In this document: positions 8,594 through 17,233 of the stretch, piece after piece | Layout: every line of letters starts with the position of its first letter | How positions within the stretch are numbered: the first letter of the stretch is position 1 | Assembly: GCA_965228425.1 (NCBI GenBank) | Contig: OZ245815.1 | Span: 1,364,001-1,428,000, forward strand | Direction: 5' to 3' | Source of the DNA: JAJFJD01 sp965228425 | GTDB taxonomy: Bacteria; Pseudomonadota; Alphaproteobacteria; UBA8366 | Length of the DNA stretch: 64,000 nt | The notes under the pieces: generated by a model | What the model saw: only the letters and a program-made list of their open reading frames with translations | Databases searched by the model: none | Told to the model about the DNA's origin: nothing | Position numbers and translations under genes: made by a program

Positions 8594-9415
8594 TCAGGTA
8601 GCCGGCTGCAGGCTACGGCCCTTGTTAGTTCCGTGTCGTTTCCGCGTCGTCGTCAGGTCGGGGCATAGGTCGGCCCAATAGATCAACTCGAGGCGGCCGT
8701 CCGAATGCTCGACCAGGGCCGTGCAACTCTCGACCCAATCGCCGTCGTTGCAGTAGAGAACCCCATTGATATCGCGCATTTCCGCATGATGGATGTGGCC
8801 GCAGACCACGCCGTCGAGGCCGCGTTGGCGGGCGACGTTTGCGACCGCTTCCTCGAACTGGCTGATGTACTCGACCGCATTCTTGACCTTGTGTTTCAGG
8901 TAGGCGGATAGCGACCAGTACGGAAAGCCGAGAAGTTTCCGTACGGCATTGAAGTGATTGTTCACGGTGAGCAGGATGTTGTAGGTCCAATCGCCCAGCA
9001 ACGCGATCCATCTGGCATAGCGCACGATCACGTCGAACTCGTCGCCGTGGATTACGAGCAGCCGCTTCCCGTCGGCGGTCTCGTGAATGCACTCGCGCCG
9101 CATATCGACACCGCCAAATTGAAGCCCGGCGAATTGCCGGGCTGCTTCATCGTGGTTGCCGGGGATAAAGACGACCCTTGTTCCCTTGCGCGCCTTGCGC
9201 AAGAGTTTCTGAACCACGTCGTTGTGGGTCTGCGGCCAGTACCACGAGCGCTTCAGGCGCCAGCCGTCGACGATGTCGCCGACGAGATAGATCTGTTCCG
9301 CCTTCGTGTGTTTGAGAAAATCGAGAAGGAACTCCGCCTTGCAACCGCGAGTCCCCAAATGGATATCCGAAATCCATATCGTGCGGTAACTACTCTCACC
9401 CCGTATTCCGTGCAT
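8594..9415 (-). CDS. Calcineurin-like phosphoesterase, UDP-2,3-diacylglucosamine pyrophosphatase (LpxH)-like
   Basis: 273 residues with all motifs of the binuclear metallophosphoesterase fold: SDIHLG (D17, H19), GDIVDG (D47), PGNHDE (N87, H88, D89), IHGDEFD (H123) and GHIHH (H207, H209). A basic, aromatic patch after GDIVDG (WRLKRSWYWP) and a hydrophobic cap segment around residues 135-175 are features of LpxH-type enzymes acting on membrane lipids. Alphaproteobacteria often use LpxI for lipid A, and this gene is not in an lpx cluster. It may therefore act on another phospho- or pyrophospho-lipid, perhaps with the downstream GT4 enzyme. It is preceded by a 214-base AT-rich gap. Confidence 0.75.
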   Translation of the reverse strand: MHGIRGESSYRTIWISDIHLGTRGCKAEFLLDFLKHTKAEQIYLVGDIVDGWRLKRSWYWPQTHNDVVQKLLRKARKGTRVVFIPGNHDEAARQFAGLQFGGVDMRRECIHETADGKRLLVIHGDEFDVIVRYARWIALLGDWTYNILLTVNNHFNAVRKLLGFPYWSLSAYLKHKVKNAVEYISQFEEAVANVARQRGLDGVVCGHIHHAEMRDINGVLYCNDGDWVESCTALVEHSDGRLELIYWADLCPDLTTTRKRHGTNKGRSLQPAT

Positions 9416-9629
9416 GGCTCGATCCTATGCCAATAATGGAAATATAATGGAGGCGCTATACAAGGTCTTTATTTAATAAACAACATAGAAACACTGCATA
9501 AATCACAATATTCATCAATCTATAAAGAAACGGAAACAAACGATCTGTTTTTATCTAGAAGTTTTACAGTTCTGTGATGGTGAAGGTTTCCAATGGCGAA
9601 AGGACACGAATTGATGGGCGAATACGTCG
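9416..9629. promoter_or_regulatory. AT-rich divergent intergenic region
   Basis: A 214-base gap between two divergently transcribed genes. Positions about 9440-9575 are strikingly AT-rich compared with the surrounding GC-rich DNA, with several A and T tracts. It probably holds the promoters of the phosphoesterase/glycosyltransferase pair and of the diacylglycerol-kinase-like gene. No RNA gene, repeat or clear operator was found. Confidence 0.4.
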
Positions 9630-10514
9630 ATGCCTGACGGACCACGTTATTTGGTTATCCACAACCCGATCTCCGGGCGGCGGCGCGGCGCATTCCTATC
9701 GGACGTGCTTTCCGAGATGTCGGCCGCCGGATGCAGGGTTGAGCTGTATCACACCACGGCGGCGGGCGATGCGGAGCGGCGAGCCCGCGATGTGGACGAG
9801 GGCGCCTTCGACGGCATCGTCGTCGCGGGCGGCGACGGCACGATCAACGAGACGATCAACGGCCTCGAAGCGTCGTCCATTCCGCTCGGCATCATTCCCA
9901 TGGGGACGGCCAACGTCTTGGCGGCGGAACTTGGGCTACCGACCTCGGCCAGTGCGGTGGCGGATGTGCTGGCGCAGGGCAACCGCCGTCGAATCTATCT
10001 CGGCAACGCCTCGGGCCGGCGGTTTGCGATGATGGCCGGAATCGGCTTCGACGCTCATGTGGTGGCAAACCTCAATGCGCCGCTGAAGCGCTGGATCGGT
10101 AAGGGCGCCTATGTCTGGCAGAGCTGTATCGAATTCATGCGCTATCGACCGATCCTCTACCGTATCCGTGTGGACAACACCGATTGGCACGCCGCGTCGG
10201 CGGTGATCGCGAACGGCCATTTCTACGGTGGGCGGTTTGTTTGCGCACCGGATGCGCGGTTGGATGAGCCGCGGCTCCACGTTTGCCTGTTCCGCCGGAC
10301 GGGCAGACTGCAGGTCTTGCGCTACGGGAGCGCCTTGGTGACGGGGCGATTGAGCAATTTGAAAGACGTTGCCGTCGTCCCGGCGACAACCGTGACCGTC
10401 TTGGATTCCGAGGACGAGCCCGTTCAGGGAGATGGCGATATCGTCGCACGGCTTCCGGCGACGGTTTCCGTCGAGATCGACGGTTTCGAAGTTATTGCTC
10501 CATTGCCATCCTGA
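9630..10514 (+). CDS. Diacylglycerol/sphingosine kinase-family lipid kinase
   Basis: 294 residues of the DAGK catalytic family, which phosphorylates diacylglycerol or related lipids with ATP. The N-terminus has HNPISGRRRG (11-20), the nucleotide loop is GGDGTINE (67-74), and the following IIPMGTANVLAAELG (88-102) is the family PxGTxN block. The C-terminal beta-sandwich follows, ending without a membrane anchor. These enzymes are cytosolic and act at the inner membrane. Together with the divergent LpxH-like phosphoesterase and GT4 transferase it suggests a locally encoded lipid-modification route. The lipid substrate is not determined. Confidence 0.85.
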   Translation: MPDGPRYLVIHNPISGRRRGAFLSDVLSEMSAAGCRVELYHTTAAGDAERRARDVDEGAFDGIVVAGGDGTINETINGLEASSIPLGIIPMGTANVLAAELGLPTSASAVADVLAQGNRRRIYLGNASGRRFAMMAGIGFDAHVVANLNAPLKRWIGKGAYVWQSCIEFMRYRPILYRIRVDNTDWHAASAVIANGHFYGGRFVCAPDARLDEPRLHVCLFRRTGRLQVLRYGSALVTGRLSNLKDVAVVPATTVTVLDSEDEPVQGDGDIVARLPATVSVEIDGFEVIAPLPS

Positions 10515-10574
10515 AGCCCCGTCTCCGCGAACAGCCTTGCCCGCCGGGGCCAAATCATCGGCATTGCAGTAGGG

Positions 10575-12206
10575 TCAGGCGCAGCGCCCGCGCGGGCCGT
10601 CGAACAGGACATAGCCCCAGGTCGAGACACGGTGATCGGCCGGCCGCCACAAATGACCCCACGGAATTTTAGCGCGATCGAACGGCAGGGCCTGAATGTC
10701 CGCCGGAGAGAGCGACAGATATGGGCCGGCGTCTTTCGGAAATCTGTCCTCGTCCCGTTTCATCGGCCAGACGACGAGGCACCGCCGACCGGTATCGGCG
10801 GGCCCTGGCGGTGGCTCGTAAGTCGGATTATTCAGCACGTAAATGCGCGCTTTGGGAAAGGCGGCCCGAAGGTTTCCCGCGGTGTTGCCGTTGCGGATCA
10901 CGATGGTGCCGGTCGCGAAGCCGGCTTGGGCCAGCGCGTCGGCGAGTTTTGCGTACGGCACCAGGGGCCGGCATTTGTTGCAGAGCGGCGGGCCGACGAC
11001 GAGATGCGCGGTGCGCAAGCCGACGACGAACACGCAGATGCCGATGACGATCGCCAGGTAGAGGCGGATACGTCCCGCGGTTGGGTTCGCCCGGCGCACG
11101 CGGCAGAAAAAGTAGAGCGGCGCGACGAGCAGGAAGGGGTGCAGCCAGCGTTCCTTATACTCGCCGACACCGGCCAGCAAGACGCCGAGAATCAGCAACG
11201 TCAGCCCGGCCAGCAGCATGATGCCGGTCAGCCGTTCGATGTCCGAATCGACCTCCGGCGGCGCTGGCGCGCGGCGTAACCCACGGGGAAACAAGAGCAG
11301 CAGGATCGGCAGCAGGGGCGACAGAAAACCGAGACTGGTCAGCGCCGCGCTCAACAAGCCTTTGCCGATCCTCGCCGGATTCCCGGTATCGTTGCCGGGG
11401 CCGACGGCGCTGCGGAATACGGTGTCCAGGTCCGTCGCGCCGCTAAGCAGCCACCAGGCGTAGGGCGAAATGACGGCGGCGGCGACGGCGAGGCTGATCA
11501 ACAGTCTCGGCGACAGCAGCCTTCGCCGAAAGTGGGGCGTCAGCAAGCTTCCGACCGCGAGGCATCCCAAGAAGGCGCCGAAACTCAGTTTCGCCAGCAG
11601 GCCGGCCCCGATCGCGAGGCCCAGGAGCACATGGGCCGTCGCTGTCCCACGGTCATTCGCCCGTAAAAAGGCGTAGAGCGTCGCGGTGCAGGCGAGCATC
11701 AAGACTTGCGTCTGCGTGACGCCTTCGTGCAGGTTCCAGCCGATTTGATAGAGCAGAAGCAGCGACCAGGCGGTCAACGATGCGTAGCGGGTGTCGCCGA
11801 ACAGGCGTTGCGCGATCCGGAAATACAGCAGGAAGGTCGCGGACAGCAGCCCGTATTTGAGAATCAGGAAACTGACCAGGGTCGGACCGGTGACGCGCTG
11901 TACGAGCCATAACAGCCAAGTGTAGAGCGGCGGTTGGCGCGGGTCGTATCCGGGCGCCAAGGACTGCGTGAAGACTCCCTCGATCGCGTCGTCGACGCCG
12001 ATCGTATTGGACAGCGACAGCCGCAGTATGAAATGGACGGCGCAATAAAGCGCCAGCAACGCCGCAAACCGGCCGAAACGCCAAGGGTCCGGTAACGGCG
12101 GCGATGGGGCGGTGTGGGATGAGGGCACGGCGGTCGACACGGTCACTGTGGTTCCAAATTTGCCGAGGATGCCTATATCCAGGGGGCACCGTGGCGTCGC
12201 TAGCAT
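10575..12206 (-). CDS. GT39/ArnT-like integral membrane glycosyltransferase
   Basis: Up to 543 residues with about a dozen hydrophobic segments, typical of the dolichyl-phosphate-mannose transferase superfamily (PMT_2) that uses polyprenyl-phosphate sugars on the periplasmic side. The first periplasmic loop carries the acidic motif VDDAIE (D72, D73) followed by GYDPRQPPLYTW, matching the catalytic loop of ArnT-like enzymes, and HEGVTQTQ follows near residue 160. The C-terminal 150 residues form a soluble periplasmic-type domain. The start is uncertain: the first 40 residues are low-complexity and a downstream start near the first membrane segment (around residue 42) is possible. It is convergent with the lipid kinase gene. 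The sugar donor and acceptor are unknown. Confidence 0.75.
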   Translation of the reverse strand: MLATPRCPLDIGILGKFGTTVTVSTAVPSSHTAPSPPLPDPWRFGRFAALLALYCAVHFILRLSLSNTIGVDDAIEGVFTQSLAPGYDPRQPPLYTWLLWLVQRVTGPTLVSFLILKYGLLSATFLLYFRIAQRLFGDTRYASLTAWSLLLLYQIGWNLHEGVTQTQVLMLACTATLYAFLRANDRGTATAHVLLGLAIGAGLLAKLSFGAFLGCLAVGSLLTPHFRRRLLSPRLLISLAVAAAVISPYAWWLLSGATDLDTVFRSAVGPGNDTGNPARIGKGLLSAALTSLGFLSPLLPILLLLFPRGLRRAPAPPEVDSDIERLTGIMLLAGLTLLILGVLLAGVGEYKERWLHPFLLVAPLYFFCRVRRANPTAGRIRLYLAIVIGICVFVVGLRTAHLVVGPPLCNKCRPLVPYAKLADALAQAGFATGTIVIRNGNTAGNLRAAFPKARIYVLNNPTYEPPPGPADTGRRCLVVWPMKRDEDRFPKDAGPYLSLSPADIQALPFDRAKIPWGHLWRPADHRVSTWGYVLFDGPRGRCA

Positions 12207-12405
12207 TCGGGCTAGAATATAGCAATGCCAATACGGTTGCAGGTGCGCGACCGTCGACCGCGCCGCGGTTGCGGCGGCGGGCGATGCGCATTAACGTTGC
12301 GGCGGATGGGGCACGTCCGGTTACGCCGTATCGCCTCTAACGGTCGGGCGATGCAAGGGAGCGGCAGTTGAGGGAACCGCCGTTGCCGATGGAAAGGATG
12401 CTGTC

Positions 12406-12912
12406 GTGACATTACTGAAAAACTGGGTCGTGACGATTGCCGTATCGTTGTTGATATGGGGCTGCGCCAGCGTCGACGATATCGTGCCGCCGAAAGTCAA
12501 TTTGGTGAATATCGTCCCGATCGCGTCCGGACCGTTCGAACAACGGTTTCGCGTCGATCTGCGTGTCAGCAATCCGAACGATTTCGATATTCCGCTCAGC
12601 GGATTGTCCTTTGATATCGACGTGAACGACCTCTATTTCGCGACGGGTCTGTCGAACGAGGAGGTTTTGATACCGCGGCTCGGCAGCGCCGTGGTATCCG
12701 CCGAGGCGACGGCCAGTTCGATCGATCTTTTCCGCCATATCCTCAATGTCGTCCGAGCCGGCGCGGTTGAATATGAGATCAAGGGCAGCGCCCTGGTCGC
12801 GGGGCTCGGCACCCGAACGGTTCCCTTCGAGCGGGACGGCAAACTCAATCTGATCCCCGACCCGGCCGGTCCCGACCGGCTGGCGCCGGAAAGCACCAGC
12901 AGCAGATTTTGA
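12406..12912 (+). CDS. LEA14/WHy-domain lipoprotein
   Basis: 168 residues. A short signal peptide ends in a lipobox LIWGC (C20), predicting an outer- or inner-membrane lipoprotein. The mature part is a single LEA type-2 (WHy) beta-sandwich, seen in FRVDLRVSNPNDFDIPLSGLS (split by its conserved NPN) and LPRLG-like strands. WHy proteins are linked with desiccation and stress tolerance in plants and some bacteria, but the bacterial function is poorly known. The start is a GTG with GGAAAGG at 12391-12397. A six-codon out-of-frame ATG frame (12389-12409) overlaps this start and may be chance. The penicillin-binding protein gene follows 51 bases later in the same direction. Confidence 0.75.
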   Translation: MTLLKNWVVTIAVSLLIWGCASVDDIVPPKVNLVNIVPIASGPFEQRFRVDLRVSNPNDFDIPLSGLSFDIDVNDLYFATGLSNEEVLIPRLGSAVVSAEATASSIDLFRHILNVVRAGAVEYEIKGSALVAGLGTRTVPFERDGKLNLIPDPAGPDRLAPESTSSRF

Positions 12913-12963
12913 CCGCTGCCGATCCACTGCGCCGCTGCCGCGTAATACGATGACGTATCTCCG

Positions 12964-14967
12964 ATGATGAACTTGGTCCGCCGGCTGCGGCGATGGTTGA
13001 TCTATGGCGTTCTTGCGCTCGGCCTGATTTGGGCCGGGCTGTTTCTGTTCCTGGCGCCGGCGTTACCGGATACGCGCGACCTGCGCCAAATGCGGAAAAG
13101 CCCTGGCATTACCGTGGTCGCTGCGGACGGTTCGGTCCTGCTTCGCCGCGGCGCGTTCAATGGCGTGTTCGTTCCGCTGTCGGCATTGCCGCCGCATATG
13201 GCGCAGGCGGTTATCGCGACCGAGGACCGCCGATTCTATAAGCATTTCGGCATGGATGTCGTCGGGTTCGGGCGCGCGTTATGGGCCAATATCCGCGCGG
13301 GCCGGGTCGTGCAGGGCGGCAGCACGATCACGCAGCAGCTTGCGAAGAACCTCTATCTCACACCGGAACGGACGATCGTCCGGAAGCTCCGCGAGTTGAT
13401 GTTGGCGATCTGGCTCGAATCGCGTCTGACCAAGGACGAGATTCTCGCGTCTTATCTGAACCGGGTCTATCTCGGCGACGGCACCTACGGCGTCGAGGCG
13501 GCATCGCGAAAATATTTCGGCAAGTCGGCCCGCAAGATTTCCCTGTCGGAAGCCGCGATCCTGGCTGGGCTGTTGAAGGCGCCAAGCCGATATGCGCCGA
13601 CGAAGGACTTGAAACGGTCGCGGGCACGGGCCTCGCAGGTGCTGCAGAACATGGTCGACGCCGGTTATCTGTCGCCGCAGGCGGCGCAACAGGCCCGTCG
13701 CCGTCCGGCATCCACGGTCAAGTCGCGGAAGGGACCGAACCGTGCGCGCTACTTTGTCGATTGGGTTTTGGACCGACTGCCCGATTGGGCCAGCCACGCG
13801 AAAGACGACCTGATCGTCTTCACGACGCTCGATCCGAAACTGCAGCGCATGGCCGAAGCGGCGGTGAGCACGGCACTGCGTCGGTACGGCAAGGGCCGTA
13901 AGGTGGAACAGGCCGCACTCGTTTCGTTCGATGCAGATGGTGCGGTCAAGGCGATGGTCGGCGGGCAGTCCTATGCGAAGAGCCAGTTCAACCGTGCGGT
14001 CCAGGCGCGCCGGCAACCGGGGTCGGCCTTCAAACCGTTCGTCTATTTGACCGCGTTGGAGAATGGTATGACGCCCGCATCGCGGATGAAGGATGCGCCG
14101 GTGACGATCAACGGTTGGAAACCGCGGAACCATGGCGGCAAATATCAGGGCGACGTCACGTTGAAGCGCGCCTTGGCCGACTCGATCAATACGATTGCGG
14201 TAAAGCTGTCGGAACAGGTCGGGCGCGACAAGGTAACGGCGACGGTCCGGCGTCTCGGCGTTACCTCGAAACTGGCGGGGCACCCATCGATGGCGCTGGG
14301 AACCTCGGAACTGTCGCTGTTCGAGTTGACGGCGGCGTACATCCCCTTCGCGAATGCCGGCCGCGCCGCGCCGCCCTATGCGGTGCTGGAAATCAGGGCG
14401 CGGGACGGCGGTGTCATCTATCGCCGGTCTGACTGGGCGCGCGACCGGGTTGTCGATGTCCGAAATGTCGGCGCCTTGAATGATATGATGTCCGAAGTCC
14501 TGAGGAGCGGTACCGGTAAGGCCGCCCGGCTTAACGGGCGCCCCGCGGCCGGCAAGACGGGCACGACGCAAAGTTACCGCGACGGTTGGTTCATCGGGTA
14601 TACCGCGGATTACGTCACCGGTGTCTGGCTGGGGAATGATGACAACCGTCCGATGCGGCGGGTGACCGGCGGTCAAATTCCCGCCCGAATTTGGCGTCAG
14701 TACATGACCCAAGCGTCGCGCGGTAAAGCGGTCCGGGCGCTGCCCGACGGCGGTGCCGACGACGTGATCGCCTTGGGCGATATCTTCGAACGGGTTGTCG
14801 GCTGGATGCGCGACCTGACCGAGACGCCGGAGTCCAACACGCAAGACGCTCAGAAAAAGGCCGAGAAGATCGTGCGTGGAGTCGAGAAATGGCTGCGCGA
14901 CAATTCCAAGGAAATACGGAAGCCTTCAGGCTCGGGGCCATCCTCGGCACCCGATGAGGTGGAATAG
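12964..14967 (+). CDS. Class A penicillin-binding protein (PBP1A-family transglycosylase/transpeptidase)
   Basis: 667 residues: one N-terminal membrane anchor (about 12-33), a GT51 transglycosylase domain (about 60-230) with catalytic glutamate in ATEDRRFYKHFG (E87), QGGSTITQQLAKNL and the RKLRELMLAIWLE block, then a transpeptidase domain (about 310-590). The transpeptidase has SxxK in PGSAFKPF (S354), SxN in DSINT (S407) and KTG in AGKTGTTQ (531-533). All catalytic motifs are intact, so it should polymerise and cross-link peptidoglycan in the periplasm. It is shorter than E. coli PBP1A and lacks the inserted OB domain. The C-terminal tail is charged and Pro/Ser-rich. The next codon is also ATG. 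A hairpin with a T-run overlaps its stop. Confidence 0.9.
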   Translation: MMNLVRRLRRWLIYGVLALGLIWAGLFLFLAPALPDTRDLRQMRKSPGITVVAADGSVLLRRGAFNGVFVPLSALPPHMAQAVIATEDRRFYKHFGMDVVGFGRALWANIRAGRVVQGGSTITQQLAKNLYLTPERTIVRKLRELMLAIWLESRLTKDEILASYLNRVYLGDGTYGVEAASRKYFGKSARKISLSEAAILAGLLKAPSRYAPTKDLKRSRARASQVLQNMVDAGYLSPQAAQQARRRPASTVKSRKGPNRARYFVDWVLDRLPDWASHAKDDLIVFTTLDPKLQRMAEAAVSTALRRYGKGRKVEQAALVSFDADGAVKAMVGGQSYAKSQFNRAVQARRQPGSAFKPFVYLTALENGMTPASRMKDAPVTINGWKPRNHGGKYQGDVTLKRALADSINTIAVKLSEQVGRDKVTATVRRLGVTSKLAGHPSMALGTSELSLFELTAAYIPFANAGRAAPPYAVLEIRARDGGVIYRRSDWARDRVVDVRNVGALNDMMSEVLRSGTGKAARLNGRPAAGKTGTTQSYRDGWFIGYTADYVTGVWLGNDDNRPMRRVTGGQIPARIWRQYMTQASRGKAVRALPDGGADDVIALGDIFERVVGWMRDLTETPESNTQDAQKKAEKIVRGVEKWLRDNSKEIRKPSGSGPSSAPDEVE

Positions 14968-14989
14968 CGCGAAGGCGTCGCTATTTTTT
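14963..14989 (+). terminator. Rho-independent terminator after the penicillin-binding protein gene
   Basis: AATAGCG at 14963-14969 pairs perfectly with CGCTATT at 14979-14985 around a 9-base loop, and the T-run TTTTTT spans 14984-14989. The stem includes the stop codon of the upstream gene, and the T-run lies within the 3' end of the convergent small membrane protein gene. Confidence 0.5.
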
Positions 14990-15232
14990 GCCGCGCGCGG
15001 CCCGGATCAAATAGAGGATCAACCAGATCGGGATGACGACTGTCGCGCCGAGCATCACGTAGGTGATGACCGACCCGAATTGCGAGATACCCCACTCGAC
15101 GACGTCCTTGGCCAAATTCCAAGTGTCGACCAACAGGTCCTTCGGATTGGTGCCGGTCGCCGCCAGGGCGAAGCCGACCAGTAGGGAAAGCAGCAGAAGC
15201 TTGAAAATGGTGGAGCCTGTGATCTTCGGCAT
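14981..15232 (-). CDS. Small two-helix membrane protein, DUF6460-like
   Basis: 83 residues with two predicted membrane helices (about 9-27 and 56-76) separated by a loop containing a TNPKDLLVDTWNL segment. The pattern (hydrophobic helix, GxxPxDLxxxxW, second helix beginning with a YVMLGATVVIPIWLI stretch, basic tail) matches small alphaproteobacterial proteins I know as DUF6460. Their function is unknown. It is convergent with the penicillin-binding protein gene, whose terminator overlaps its last codons. The ribosome binding site is weak (CGAGA). Confidence 0.65.
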   Translation of the reverse strand: MPKITGSTIFKLLLLSLLVGFALAATGTNPKDLLVDTWNLAKDVVEWGISQFGSVITYVMLGATVVIPIWLILYLIRAARGKK

Positions 15233-15454
15233 GAAATATCTCGTTGCAGTTTCGCAGGGCCAACCCTTGAATTGTGCCGGCCCGATGCCTTACTAGCGCA
15301 GATTCGAGTGTTTTTCCATCCGCACGGCTGATCGCCCGCATATGGCCTGGCGGAGGCTGCGGTGCCGCACGGGAATGTGACAGCGGAACCGGTCTGGGCA
15401 CGCTTGCAATGTCCCCGTATGGGGCTACCATGCGGCGAATATGGGTATTGCCCG

Positions 15455-15961
15455 ATGAATGAATTTTTCCAAACGCTTTTGCGGCCCGACCGCGAGGATC
15501 CCAAGACCAAGGAGCGCGCGGACGTATCGCGCGCCGCCGATATCCTGATGATCGGCGAGTTTCAGTTCCTCCAGCTCGCCTATGCCGAATGGCATGGTAA
15601 GGACTTGCCGGTCGAGCTCGTCGATAAGCTGTTTGCCGCCTACATGCTCAAGAACCAGGTGCCGCATTGGGCGCACCATTTCGCCCGGCGGATATTGGAC
15701 AAGGAGGCGAAGGGGTTCGTCGACCCACATGACCCAGCCTACCATCGCTACGATTCGGAATATGTGACCTATGTGCCGGAGGGGGTCAAACGCTTCACCA
15801 AGGCGGCTTTGTTCCTTATTCTGGCGGTCGGCGGTGCTGTGTGGATCGGAGAAATGGCGGCGGCGAAGAATGTGCCCTTCCAGTTCCCGCCCTTTACCGG
15901 CGACGCCGATACGCAGCAGCCGGCGTCGGACAAAACGCAGAAGTTTCAGACCAATCCCTGA
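15455..15961 (+). CDS. Hypothetical membrane-anchored protein
   Basis: 168 residues from the ATG at 15455 (the open frame extends further upstream, with another ATG at 15419). I do not recognise the family. The N-terminal two thirds is a soluble, helical region rich in charged residues, with a PHWAHHFARR stretch. A single hydrophobic helix lies at about 123-141, followed by a short Pro/Gln-rich tail. The arrangement suggests a protein anchored by its C-terminal half. It is followed 47 bases later by another small membrane protein gene on the same strand. Confidence 0.55.
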   Translation: MNEFFQTLLRPDREDPKTKERADVSRAADILMIGEFQFLQLAYAEWHGKDLPVELVDKLFAAYMLKNQVPHWAHHFARRILDKEAKGFVDPHDPAYHRYDSEYVTYVPEGVKRFTKAALFLILAVGGAVWIGEMAAAKNVPFQFPPFTGDADTQQPASDKTQKFQTNP

Positions 15962-16008
15962 TGGCCGATTTGTCCGGGCCGGAAGTATAGGAAAGCGCTA
16001 GAGCCGCG

Positions 16009-16212
16009 ATGTTCGAAGCCGCCGGAGAGTTCGAGACCCTCGTCAACTGGGTATTCCTGGGCGTTACGGGATTTATCGCCGTCCACGGAATTCGCTACCG
16101 GGACGAGGAAGGAAATACCGACTTCGTGCGCCTGTTGTTCGGCTGCATCGCGGCGGTTTTCTTCTTTCTGGTGCTGTTTCAGGATGTGCTCGGGATCGTC
16201 GAGTTCGGCTAG
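16009..16212 (+). CDS. Small hypothetical membrane protein
   Basis: 67 residues with two hydrophobic helices (about 11-27 and 41-62) joined by a charged loop (RYRDEEGNTD). No family was recognised. Codon usage resembles its neighbours, and it starts with ATG after the preceding membrane protein gene, so it is probably co-transcribed. It is convergent with the TPR-protein gene 9 bases away. Confidence 0.5.
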   Translation: MFEAAGEFETLVNWVFLGVTGFIAVHGIRYRDEEGNTDFVRLLFGCIAAVFFFLVLFQDVLGIVEFG

Positions 16213-16221
16213 CGCAGACGG

Positions 16222-16833
16222 TTACGGTTTGCGCATCCGCTGTTGCGCATCGATTTCCGGCACCCGCATCAGGCGTTCGCCGGCCGGCTTCTGGAGCTGT
16301 TCGTAAATATACTGCGCCCGCTTGCGAACCGACGATGGGTTCGGGTCGGCATAGAGAATTTTGTGGATGACGCCCGGTTCGTCGACCGCTTCGGCATCGG
16401 TCTTCAGCGCCTGGATATAGTCGTCCAACGCTTTCTTAAAGCGGCCGGTGCGGTCGTGCACGATGCCACGGTTTGCATAGGCGCCGGCCAAGGTCGCCCA
16501 GCCGGTGCTGTCGTCGCTTTCCAGCGAACCTTTCAGGAAGTTGATCAGATAGGTGAGCTCCGCGACCGCTTCGGGGTAGCGCTCGGTTTGGATGAAAACA
16601 ATCGATCGACCCATCAGGGCGCCGCGATGATCGGGGGATATGCGTAAGGCTTCGTCGAATTGTTTCAGCGCTTCGTCATACTTGCCCTCGGATAGTCGGT
16701 TGTCGCCCATCTGCACTTCGAAGTCACCGGGCGGCCGTTGGAACGTGGCTTCGTAAAAATGGCTGCCGACCATGGTCACGACGATCAGGGCGATCATCAG
16801 GAGAACGAACCGGCGTATCGTGCGGGCGCTCAT
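16222..16833 (-). CDS. Membrane-anchored TPR-repeat protein
   Basis: 203 residues from the ATG at 16833, which overlaps the stop of the upstream gene as ATGA; the longer frame to 16884 lies inside that gene. An N-terminal basic stretch and one membrane helix (about 8-24) are followed by TPR-like repeats, for example LSEGKYDEALKQFDEALRI, then ERYPEAVAELTYL and GRFKKALDDYIQALK. Such proteins usually scaffold protein contacts on the periplasmic face. The partner is unknown. It is translationally coupled to the 81-residue membrane protein gene. Confidence 0.65.
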   Translation of the reverse strand: MSARTIRRFVLLMIALIVVTMVGSHFYEATFQRPPGDFEVQMGDNRLSEGKYDEALKQFDEALRISPDHRGALMGRSIVFIQTERYPEAVAELTYLINFLKGSLESDDSTGWATLAGAYANRGIVHDRTGRFKKALDDYIQALKTDAEAVDEPGVIHKILYADPNPSSVRKRAQYIYEQLQKPAGERLMRVPEIDAQQRMRKP

Positions 16834-17075
16834 GGCTTTCCCTGGAATAGGTTCAGCACGTAGAAGGCGGAAAACACGAAACACAACAGCGCCGCGGTAA
16901 AGGCGGCCCGGTTCTTGAGGCGGTCCTGTTCGGCGGCATCGACGTCCTGGTTCAGCTTGCGCTGTGCCCGGCGGACCATCAGCACCCAGATCAACTGCCG
17001 TACTGGCAGGAACAGCATGGCCGCCAGCAGGACCATCCAGAGATACTGATACTTCGCGGAGAAGAAATCTTCCAT
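16830..17075 (-). CDS. Small hypothetical membrane protein upstream of the TPR protein
   Basis: 81 residues with two membrane helices (about 10-32 and 57-76) joined by a charged, helical linker (RRAQRKLNQDVDAAEQDRL). It resembles small alphaproteobacterial membrane proteins of unknown role. The stop overlaps the TPR-protein start by ATGA, implying the two act together, possibly as a membrane pair. No catalytic motif is visible. Confidence 0.55.
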   Translation of the reverse strand: MEDFFSAKYQYLWMVLLAAMLFLPVRQLIWVLMVRRAQRKLNQDVDAAEQDRLKNRAAFTAALLCFVFSAFYVLNLFQGKP

Positions 17076-17179
17076 CGGCGGCGGTGTTCCGGATCGGCTA
17101 AGGCAACGTTAGGGAAAGTGTATCAATCGGGGCGGGTCGGGCAAGACGCAAACGGGTTTGCGGAGTCCGGATAAAACCA

Positions 17180-17207
17180 GAGGGGGAAAGATCGCTCTTT
17201 CCCCCTC
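17180..17207 (-). terminator. Strong hairpin downstream of the symporter gene
   Basis: GAGGGGGAAAG (17180-17190) pairs perfectly over 11 bases with CTTTCCCCCTC (17197-17207) around a 6-base loop. Read on the minus strand it lies 26 bases after the symporter stop and is followed by TGGTTTT, a short T-run. Very likely the terminator of that gene. Confidence 0.75.
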
Positions 17208-17233
17208 CAGAAGTAAGTGCCGGTAGCGACCGC

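Noticed and set aside
10516..10550. GCCCCG/CGGGGC pair between the lipid kinase and GT39 genes
   Set aside because: Only a 6-base stem with a 23-base loop and no T-run, so it was not called a terminator.
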